NCBI RefSeq assembly: GCF_963676685.1
Contig: NC_092350.1
Span: 1,787,486 to 1,851,485 of the forward strand
Origin: Mytilus edulis
Lineage: Eukaryota > Mollusca > Bivalvia > Mytilida > Mytilidae
Length of the DNA stretch: 64,000 nucleotides
Reading direction: 5' to 3'
Shown: positions 13,462-22,254 of the stretch, piece by piece
Layout: each line of letters starts with the position of its first letter
Position numbering within the stretch: position 1 is the stretch's first letter
Notes under the pieces: generated by a model
What the model saw: only the letters and a program-made list of their open reading frames with translations
Databases searched by the model: none
What the model was told of the DNA's origin: nothing
Position numbers and translations under genes: made by a program

Positions 13462-15515
13462 TTATTCTGGTGATGTCTGAATCTGACTAAAATCGTTAGG
13501 CTGTGGTATAGAAATACTGAACGAAGTGTCTCCTAACTTGAGACGAAGTTTTTTAGGAAATGAATGATTGTTAGATAGTGGATAAAAAGTGCTAGGAGCT
13601 ATTGGTGATTTAGATGAATGTGTTGGTGAATGAGCTGAGTTTACTGGTGACCGTGGTGATGTTTTCCCAGAACTTCTCCGCCTTCGTCTGTGACAGTGTT
13701 GTTTTAACATGTGATTTTCTAGCTGTATTTGAGATTCTAATTCATCTTCTATTCGTTTTGCCGTTGACAAACTCTCCTCCATTGTTTCCAAAATAGGATC
13801 TCGTCTCATTTTGATCGTCAACTTTGGAATCTTTTTATCAGGAGATGTTTCCGGAGATGACATGATTGAATAAGATAATTTCCTTTTCTTCTCTCTATTC
13901 TTACTTTTGTTTAATAATCTAAGGCACTGATCAGAATAAGATTTGTCAAATTTTTTATCACTTTGTGGATGACTCCCTAGTTTTCTCGGTGGAGTCACAT
14001 TTTTTATAATGGACTCAAAACTTTCAAACATATTATCCACTGGCTCTTGGTCAGATGTTTCGTCCTCATCGTCCTCAGTTTTATGATGTATTTGTGATTT
14101 TAATCTGTTTGCTAATGAATCTTCTTGCTGTTCATCTGAAAAACTACAAACATCTATAAAGCTTTCTTCTAATGTTGTTAAACCTTCATCATTCTCTGTT
14201 TTCACTTCATGTTTCAATTTATCTGACAAGTCTTTTGCTGCCTCTGGCTTTTCACATAGTGAACTTTCTGTATCTCGTTTCCTGTGAAGTCTAGGGCTCT
14301 GACGAACAGGTGCTTTCTTAGAAATATCACCTTGTATATTTTTGAGTCCTTTGTTCTTATGATTTTGTCCCTGAAGTGATTCTGTATTACTATGACAGTG
14401 AGGTGTTTCTATATGACCTTGACCTATGAATGAGTCTGTATGACCTGAACTTTGACCCTGAAATGAGTGTGTATCACAGTGAAGCTCGAATGTCCCTGAT
14501 ATTGATATGTCTAATTGTTCTGATTGTTGTTCTGATTCTTCATCATCGTCCTCTGAATTTACATCTTGTTTTTTTGTCTCCGTTTTAGATATTAGCTTTG
14601 GACTAGTCTTTACCTCTTGCTTTTCTTCACAAGGTTCAGTTTTAGGTATAAGCTTAGGACTTATTCTAAATTCTGGCTTTTCCTCACAAGATTCAGTTTT
14701 AGGTTCTAGTTTTGGACTAAATTTTATCTTTGACTTTTCTTCACACGGCTCAGTTTTAGGTATAAGCCTTGGACTATTTCTACACTGTGGCTTATCTTCA
14801 CAAGGTTCAGTTTTAATTCGAGAAACTAGATCTTTATCTATGCTAACTGACCCACGACTTTTGAACCTAGGACTGCATCTTTGATTGTTAATAGGGGAAT
14901 GTTTTAGACCTGTATCCCTGTCCATTATTGAATTGGTCCTTAAATCAGTTTTCCTAGATCTAGTCCTACATATAGTTGGTGATGAATTCATATTTATATC
15001 AACATTTGAACAACTGTCAACATTTGTTTCCTCGTTCTGAGTAAGTGTTTTAGTTTCTTCCTGTTCAACAGTATCCTCACATATCCTACAGGCCTGTTCT
15101 ACTATTGAGTCTAATTCTTCATGATCAAACTCAGGGTGATCAAGTTCCTCAAAACAGAAACTCATTCTTTTATTTGGAGATTTAATTTTTGCTGCTACTT
15201 TAGGAATCTCCTCTTCACATTGCTGACTTGTATGTTTTGATCCAGACATTCGTCCATTTTTTAGAAAACACCCATTTTTGTCTCTCTGTGGTAACTTTTT
15301 AGACTGTGCCATTTTCAAATTAATGTCATTTAAAACAGTCTTTGATGCTTTAATTGGTAATTTCTTAGTTGAAGGAGCCCTTGGTTCTGGAAGTTTTAAT
15401 CCCTGAGACAGTAACAGTTCAGCATCATAGCGAGTTATGCCCCTTCTTTTCAATTCTCCAGCCTTCAATAGTTCAGCATTTTTCTTCAGATTACCGTCTC
15501 TGATATTCCAGTTTT
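13462..15515 (-). CDS. KMT5B: KMT5 large terminal coding exon
   Basis: This single exon encodes residues 304-987, a long low-complexity, acidic and Ser/Lys-rich tail. Only its ends are clearly conserved in the family: [20 protein letters not shown] near the start and [17 protein letters not shown] at the end. Between them are about four KTEPCEEK-type repeats. The acceptor TTTTTCAG|AAAACTGG lies inside an upstream in-frame extension to an ATG at 15543; that ATG is intronic, because the phase and homology fit the splice. An AATAAA string overlaps the TAA stop. Confidence 0.95.
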
Positions 15516-18500
15516 CTGAAAAAGTATATTCTTGTTTATTCATAAGAAACTAGATCATTCCATGTTTTGTATATAACAACAATAAATAAATTATTAACCT
15601 TTGAAAAATGCCAATCAGACTATTGTATATACACAGATTTTTCCACTGCAATACCACTTGAGAAACTTAAATTCTAAACTTTTAGAACATGAGGCTTGCA
15701 GAGCATTTTAAAATTTAAGTACTGAGTGGAGAAATATCATATTGCACGAAATTTGATGGTTGAATCTTTTTCTTCAATGACATTTTGGAGATATGCAGTC
15801 AAAGGTGTGTTCTGTTAAAGACTTCTGTGTGCATCAATGGTAAAATACATGTGGGTAACTGTGCTGCAAGGTCATTTAAACATCAGATTAGCTTTTGAAT
15901 TTCACAGTCACTGACAGTATTTCATCAATTTATGATATTGATAAAATATTTATGAAGTATTTTTTTTATGATTAAATATATTTACATTATTGAAATTTTA
16001 TTCATCTACTATTATACGACCTAGGTAATATGACAAAACATTTCCAAGAAAACCCATCTACTGTCAAAATATTGGTGTGACTGTTAATCTCCATTAATTT
16101 AAAATATGTGTTACAATTGCTGATGAATAAAATTTTCACAAGGGAACAAATAATGTCCTACATCAGAGAGCGATGACTATGAGTTAGATTTTGTAATATT
16201 TCAATGTTGCTGCACATGTTTTGAGAATAAATGTATTTATTAACTATCGATAGCACATGGGTTTGTTGTTATATTGGGAACAAGTGCAGTGAAGTTTCCC
16301 CCCACCCCCTCCCCCTGTGTACATGTTTTGTATAAGCTTAACATATTGCAAATGCTTTCTGCAGATGTAAAAAAGAACATTATGAAATTATGGTTTTGTG
16401 ATATGAAAGATTCTATTTCATTATTTCTCATTGTAGATATGTTTGTAAGACTTGTATGCTGCAGCGGTCTGAGTGTGCTGGCAAAGTGATTTGAGGACAT
16501 TTATTTGATAATAAAACTTTGCTGCACTCGTCTAGGCGAGCTGTTTCCCATAGATATGTGTTTGAGTTTTTGTTCATAAATACTTTATTTGCGTTTGAGG
16601 GCACGAATAAGAAAATAATTGGCTTCAAGTATTTGTTTAAATTTCAATCAGAGATGAATGTGCCATGTGATCTCCATTCACTAAATCGATTCTATAAACA
16701 TTACCATTGCCATACAGAGCAGCTCCCGTCATCTGTGCACTTGGTCTTTCCCGCTCCAGAGGGTCTGATTTCAGTCTGGTAAGTCTGTCGTCTGTGTCCC
16801 GGAGTCTATAACCCTTGACATGTTGTGGACTTTTTATTCCATCTTTAGGCTTAAAGGCTCCTTGCTTTCTCCTGTGTCATAGAAAGAATAAATTTTACTT
16901 AATGCAGAAAGAATAGATTTCATTTAATACAGTTTAACTATCTTTCTTTAAAAACTTTTTTTCATTTATAATTTTCCGTTTCTGGATCAAATATATAATG
17001 AGACAGATTAATGTACCAATAAATGGAACCACTTCTTTCATTGTGAAGAAGGTTTTAAGCTTAACTTTACTACTAGAAGTACTTTCACACTTGTATCTTC
17101 ATTGTGTAATTAGGATATTGAAAAAAGCCATATATTGTATAGAAGAAAATGCTTGTCAATAAAATGTATTTTTTTTGTGTGTAAACATTGATTACTCATA
17201 ATTTATTTTTGCAACATTGCTACAATGTATGAATCTAATATTTCAAGATAGGTTACATGTTTAAAAAATTTGAAACATTTCTATTTAATAAAGTTCAAAA
17301 AACAGGCCTATTTTTTTGAATAAGAAAGTAATATATTTTGTTCTGTACAACCTGATAGATAACAGCCCTGGTGTTTGACACCACATATGACGATCTTTAC
17401 ACTAGAATGTCATTTTCATTCATTTCAGCTGATAGATCCATTAAGAACATATTTTTGTAGTTTTACAAAACTGAAGGATTCTGCCAAATCATATTTAATA
17501 CCAAATCTTTAACTACGAGTGTAAATAATATTAGTTTCATTTAACAAACCTTTCACAAGTTTCACATTCACAGAAGCAATTGCTCTCTCCAAAGAAACTT
17601 TCTCCATAATGACATGTAATTTCTTCCCCAGGCTCAATGTCTCTTAGCACTCTAACGCAGGCTGTATCTCTGCCAGTGGACACAAACTACAAATAAACAA
17701 ATAAAATATAGTATATAGTTATAATCAGATATAATAAAGGAATTTGTGAAAATAAAATTCTTGTACATCTAAACTAATTTATACTGTAACTAGTTGTGTT
17801 TATTTCATAAATATAGTAACACAGTGTTACAATTTAGATAGCTCTGAATTTATTAATTTTAAGTTGCAGTATAAAAACAATATTAGGTTTTTTTTGTACT
17901 TTGTGCAAAACCGGGGAAGGGCTCGGTAGAACCTGGCCTTTCCCCAGTTTCTCAGCCTCATACATAAAAGTTGATATTTTTCTGACATTGACCTAATATT
18001 GTACATGTATATATGTATAGTATAGTAGAATAGTCTATTATTATAAATTAGGCAGTTAGTTTACTCGTTTGAATTGTTTTACATTAGTCATTTCAGGCCT
18101 TTTATAGCTGATTATGTGAAATGGGCTTTGCTCATTGTTGAAGGCTGTACTGTGACCTATAGTTATTAACCGCCATGCCATTTTAATTTTGGTCTCTTCT
18201 GGAGACTTAATTCATTGGCAATCATACCACATTTTCTTACTGTTATATTACTGGATCTTGGTCCAAGTGACAATAGTGAAGGATAAAGGTTGAGGCAGCA
18301 TATCATTCATATACTGCCCGATGAATAACAAAAGTGGCAGTTTATTATCCTAGGGCCTTTTATAGCTAACTAAATGGTATGGTTCATTGTTAAGGACTGT
18401 ACAGTTACCTATATTTGTTAACTTTGACATCCTTTGGTTTTTAAAGGATAGTTGTTTTACAATGTTTTATAGGCAAACATACTATATATGCTTATTCTAA

Positions 18501-20467
18501 TATTGACAACACTAACAACACCGAACTAACATACCCTGCAGTTTGATCGACAATCATGATTGACAAAGCTGGCAGGACCTAACCAGAGCTGGCTACAGTT
18601 TTTCCGTGTGGAGTACATTACACTGAAGTCATTTAGTCCTGGTTTCAGTAGCTGGTCCTCTTCTTCTGCATCCAGTTCAGCAATACAACCAACTAAATAC
18701 TCTATTTTATCATTCTTTTGCCTGTATTATAGAATTGGTGATTAATACGATGTCAAACAATGTGAAAAAATGCTTGACTATGTTTTCATCAATTATACAT
18801 GAGTAGAGAACTGGCATGTCACCTGGGGGATCTGCTAAGGCTGGCTAGATGCAAGAGCATTGTTACAAATGTTTCAAATTAAGTTATTTTAGGGTAAAGC
18901 TGTAACAGTGACACATAAATTTAGTCTTTTCATATAATTTAGTATCCACCCTCAATGAGAGCTAACAGTGAAAATCATTCTGTTATTACAAAATGAGCAT
19001 GTGTGACTCTCATGGGTAGTCAAGGTCTTTAAACACCCAGGTAGTACAAGTATGAAAAGAACAAAATTTATAATGTATTGATTTGTCTGTGGTGGTTCTG
19101 TTTTTTCGCTGCCTGGTTTGGTTCTCTTTTTTGCAGTATCATTGTCTGTTCTTTTCCTCAAACGTACAGTTTTGGATTATCTCCCTTAGATCACCTTTCT
19201 TACCAAGATTTTGTGGCACAAATTTTGGCTCCTACTTCATTTTCCATGGAGTAACGATGACATGGCAGAATTTCAAATCCAGAATCTTTGTCAAACATCC
19301 TTAAATATCGGAACAACTGTAAAAAACAAAAAAACATTTAAATACAACCAACATAAGTAAATATCTAAATTGCACTTTAGTTTGGAAAATTCAAATTACT
19401 ACTTTTCAGGGTTTGGTATCTTACTTTTTTCTGTCAATAAATTGTTATACTAGTTAGAATTAAAAAATATTTGCAAAATTATAAGTATTTTTTTGCTTCC
19501 ATCAAGGAGGTTGCCATTTTCACAGTCTGCGCCAAAAACTTTTTCATCTACTAGTCCGGAAACTAAATATCAAAACTTGTCCCAATACGACTATATAAAA
19601 TGAAAATTTTCACTAGTCCGAATCAATATTTACTAGTCTGGGGCATGGGACTAGTGGCTAATGGTGAAGACTGTTTTCAATGTTAGTATGTAGTTAATAC
19701 CACTTCTTACATGATCTTTGACTATAACTTGTTGTGACTTTAGTTTGGTGACAAAGAAGGATTTGACAGGAGCTAAACCAGAGAATTCTCTGTAGGATTT
19801 TTCATAATTCTGTTTCTCCACAAATCTTTTCATTATTTCTTTACAAGATTGCTGAAGGTCTGCTTTCAATGGTCTATGTCTGAAAATTATACAAAATATA
19901 TGTTAAATGTACATGATACAAAATATATGTTAAATGTACATGATACATAATAGAACATTAAAGGTAGATAATCAGCTGTCAACTGGTTCCCAAAATTAGA
20001 AAAAGGGAGGGAACAGGAAATTTACTTTTATTAAAGATGATCACATTTCTATAAACAAAATAGAATCGAGTTTTGCTGGACCTACATAAATTCTGCCCCT
20101 TAGATCCGACAGGTGGGACGATTAGTTGCATCTCTGTAGACTGAGCCACAACCCAAATCTTTCGAAAAATATTTTGTCTACCATATCAGTAATAGTAACA
20201 TGTCATGATGTGTATTATTCTAGGTAAAATTCCAGCTGTATGCTTCTTGATAATTTTACTCCTCCAGATTCCAGAAATTTATTTTAATATGATTCTGATA
20301 GAAATCAAACAGTAACCATGGTAACCTTACCTTGTGTTCATTTTATGTGTGGTTAAGGATAGGTAGGGATCAAGCGTCAGACTTGATGCCAAGTCGTCAT
20401 TTTCACACAGTTCCTTTGAGGTCATCCCTGTGGATGGTGCATACCTCCCTCCTCCTTCCACAACCAT
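13462..20467 (-). CDS. KMT5B: Histone H4 lysine-20 methyltransferase KMT5B/KMT5C (SUV4-20)
   Basis: The family converts H4K20me1 to di- and trimethyl in the nucleus, acting in heterochromatin and DNA repair. Coding exons on the minus strand are 20467-20331, 19879-19711, 19316-19204, 18721-18535, 17686-17550, 16871-16705 and 15515-13462; all have AG/GT borders and matching phases and give 987 codons. The N-terminal helical region holds [10 protein letters not shown] (about residues 18-27) and HKMN. The SET domain spans about 103-235, with [13 protein letters not shown] (170-182), FVNHDC (192-197) and [10 protein letters not shown] (226-235). The post-SET cysteines follow in CECETC (241-246). 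The tail keeps the family motifs [13 protein letters not shown] and, at the C-terminus, [17 protein letters not shown]. The start is chosen by homology to vertebrate and fly N-termini. Vertebrates have two paralogues (KMT5B and KMT5C), so the symbol is generic for one invertebrate gene. A 5' UTR exon must lie upstream but was not found. Confidence 0.96.
14590..14830 (-). repeat. Coding repeats (KTEPCEEK type) in the KMT5 tail
   Basis: About four diverged units of roughly 20 residues are visible, each with K-T-E-(P/S)-C-E-(E/D)-K followed some ten residues later by SPKL or SPRL. The IKTEP and PKTEP forms resemble the psi-K-x-E sumoylation consensus. That is inference from the motif only. Confidence 0.8.
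15635..15750. repeat. Diverged hairpin element in KMT5 last intron
   Basis: The right side (AGTGGAGAAATATCATATTG) is the reverse complement of the arm sequence of the palindrome at 10055-10180, and the left side (CCACTTGAGAAACTTAAATT) pairs with it imperfectly. It appears to be an older copy of the same family, with part of the left arm deleted. Confidence 0.55.
16705..16871 (-). CDS. KMT5B: KMT5 coding exon 6
   Basis: The exon completes CERR-like sequence after the SET domain ([10 protein letters not shown]) and encodes the conserved [14 protein letters not shown] helix. The borders are GACACAG|G and AATG|GTAATG. Confidence 0.93.
17550..17686 (-). CDS. KMT5B: KMT5 coding exon 5 (SET end and post-SET)
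   Basis: The exon encodes [20 protein letters not shown], then the HYGESFFGE segment and the post-SET zinc cysteines CECETCER. The borders are TTGTAG|T and AAG|GTTTGT. Confidence 0.96.
18041..18241 (+). repeat. Mussel interspersed repeat R1
   Basis: Diagnostic phrases are CCTTTTATAGCTGA, GGGCTTTGCTCATTGTTGAA, GTGACCTATAGTT and CATTGGCAATCATACCACAT. The same phrases occur, in one orientation or the other, near 18.4, 31.2, 40.4, 48.0, 55.0, 58.6 and 61.6 kb. I recognise this as one of the commonest short repeats in mussel genomes. It lies in a KMT5 intron. Confidence 0.8.
18350..18460 (+). repeat. Partial R1 repeat
   Basis: GGGCCTTTTATAGCTAACTA, GGTTCATTGTTAAGG and CTGTACAGTTACCTATA match the R1 family with more divergence. 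It is in the same KMT5 intron as the previous copy. Confidence 0.7.
18535..18721 (-). CDS. KMT5B: KMT5 coding exon 4 (SET core)
   Basis: The exon encodes [27 protein letters not shown] and the NHDC cofactor- and substrate-pocket motif. The borders are ATACAG|G and AGG|GTATGT. Confidence 0.96.
19204..19316 (-). CDS. KMT5B: KMT5 coding exon 3 (SET domain start)
   Basis: The exon encodes [20 protein letters not shown] and then the GAKICATK segment, which corresponds to the conserved start of the SUV4-20 SET domain. The acceptor is TTTTACAG and the donor TTG|GTAAGA. Confidence 0.95.
19711..19879 (-). CDS. KMT5B: KMT5 coding exon 2
   Basis: The exon encodes residues 46-102, the helical part before the SET domain, ending in VKDH. 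The acceptor is TTTTCAG and the donor CAT|GTAAGA. A 27-bp tandem duplication lies immediately upstream of the acceptor in the intron. Confidence 0.93.
19891..19944. repeat. 27-bp tandem duplication beside KMT5 exon 2 acceptor
   Basis: Two identical 27-bp copies (19891-19917 and 19918-19944) lie 12 nt into the intron from the exon 2 border. On the transcribed strand each copy carries a TTTAAC string that could act as a branch point. Confidence 0.9.
20331..20467 (-). CDS. KMT5B: KMT5 coding exon 1
   Basis: The exon encodes the start and the KELCENDD region. The acceptor TTTGTAG lies 4 nt before the ATG, so the transcribed exon begins at 20471. The donor is AAG|GTAAGG. The exon leaves phase 2. 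The ATG and acceptor are tandemly duplicated just upstream (see 20457-20556). Confidence 0.92.
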
Positions 20468-20556
20468 GATGCTACAAATAGATTTTATAAGTCAGGTTAA
20501 ACACATTCCACAACCATGATGCTAAAAATAGATTTTATAAGTTAGATTAAACACAT
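20457..20556. repeat. 50-bp tandem duplication of KMT5 acceptor and start codon
   Basis: The 20457-20506 and 20507-20556 copies differ at three bases. Read on the minus strand, each contains a TTTAG or TGTAG acceptor followed by CATCATGGTTGTGGAA. Only the lower-coordinate copy continues into the KMT5 frame; the other reaches a stop after six codons. Confidence 0.93.
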
Positions 20557-22245
20557 TGTCTCATCAGTCTGTTCCACATAATAATCCTCAAACAATCTAT
20601 CGTGTTATTGTACATGATAATCCTGATAAAAAGGTTGGCATTTGTGTATTAATTCTGAAAAATCTCATTTCTGCCTCTATCTATGCATGAGATATATTTC
20701 TGTCTCATGACAAAAAAGTAATTCTCAAACTCTTCTTAAAATATTAAACACATGAATGAAAATCAAGTTTTTTTTTTTTCTATTCTCACACACATTTAGG
20801 TTGAATGTAATTGTTTTTGAAAAGGACACTTAATAAAGAAGGAAACTGAAAGTTCAATTCACTTCCTGGATAAGTTATTTGAATGTTTCTATATTTATCC
20901 TCTGACATCAAAGTTATTTTTAGACATTTATCTAGAGCTGCAATATGAAATTATATAGACAATCTTTACTGTATGACTATGAATATTCATATATATTCAC
21001 TGATATACATTAACTATAACACAGTTAGAAGAAATAAATAAAGATGAAATTTTGATAAAGCTGTAAAGGTTTTGGATAACAGATAAATGAGCAGTCAATT
21101 CAAATCATCTATAACTTTACTAAATGGAAAGAAAAACAACTGATTCAATCATTTCTAGCTTAAAACATTTAAATTACAACAAAGTCAACATCAAATAGTC
21201 ATGACCCCATGCCAAGATAAATATGAACTTTTTAATCCCTTTTCATGAGTTTCATTTCAAATATTTTTTTCACTCCTGCAACTTTAAGATTTTATTCATT
21301 AACATAATGTCAAAAGAGGACAAATTGCTTTATAAATCTTCAAATAAATCTTCAAGCAAATACCTGAAATTAAGTTTTGAAGCTAGACAAAAATTTGAAA
21401 AATAAATTTATTAGACTGACAAACTTGACAATGCTTGATTACAGGTGTTGCTAACATTAGAGTGGAGTTATCTTTCTTTAAAGCGAACTGGCACTCTCCT
21501 AAAACTTTTTTGTTTAGTAAAACCATATAACAATGTTTAATGCATGCAATGCATATGAACATGTAAATGTTTGTCTTTTTCTTTCTTTTATATGTAATTT
21601 ATATACCCTATACATTCTATAAGCACTTTCCTAAAGAAATAAAATGTTCCTAAATTTTAGCATGAATACATTCTAGGTCTTGTGTTCCAATAATGATTTT
21701 AATCATTCAAACACAAAAAAAGATTTGAGGACCAGTTACCTTCACTCAGCATTTTTTTTTTGAAATAACAATTGCGTACATGTAGCATGAATTGAGCATA
21801 TTGAATATGCCAATATGACTTTTATGTCCAGTTTTGCAAAAAAAAAAAAAAAAAATTTTTGTTTTATCTGATCAAAATAATGAAATTTTGAGTTTCTTGG
21901 TTTTATACATTTGGGGAGTTAAACATGTTACATGTTGTCATATCTTTATACATGTTATAGCATCCTTGACTTTAGAAAAAGGGACAGATTTATAATATAA
22001 ATTTCAAAATCATTTTATTTTTGTGCTCCTTCAATACTGACTTTATATTTTGTTGGTTTCAAGTGGCATAAACTTAGTGGCATAAGAGGGGTTTTACATG
22101 TATCTAATTTTTGGTAACCCTTTATCATGTTTATATGGTAAAATAAAATGCAACAGTTCCTGAACAAAAATATTTGAGAAAAAACTCCAATGGCTGACGA
22201 TAAGACAAATACGTGTAAAATAATTAAAAAAAAATTAAATGAATT
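20557..22245. other. Upstream region of KMT5, nothing coding seen
   Basis: This is AT-rich DNA without a convincing exon. It should be the first intron or promoter side of KMT5 because the first coding exon begins with a splice acceptor. I could not fix a 5' UTR exon or transcription start. Confidence 0.5.
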
Positions 22246-22254
22246 TGAAATTAA

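Noticed and set aside
14507-14884. 125-codon plus-strand frame
   Set aside because: It is the opposite strand of the repetitive KMT5 tail.
15516-15543. ATG at 15543 as the start of a separate 693-codon gene
   Set aside because: The TTTTTCAG acceptor, phase and homology show that this is the last exon of KMT5; the ATG is intronic.
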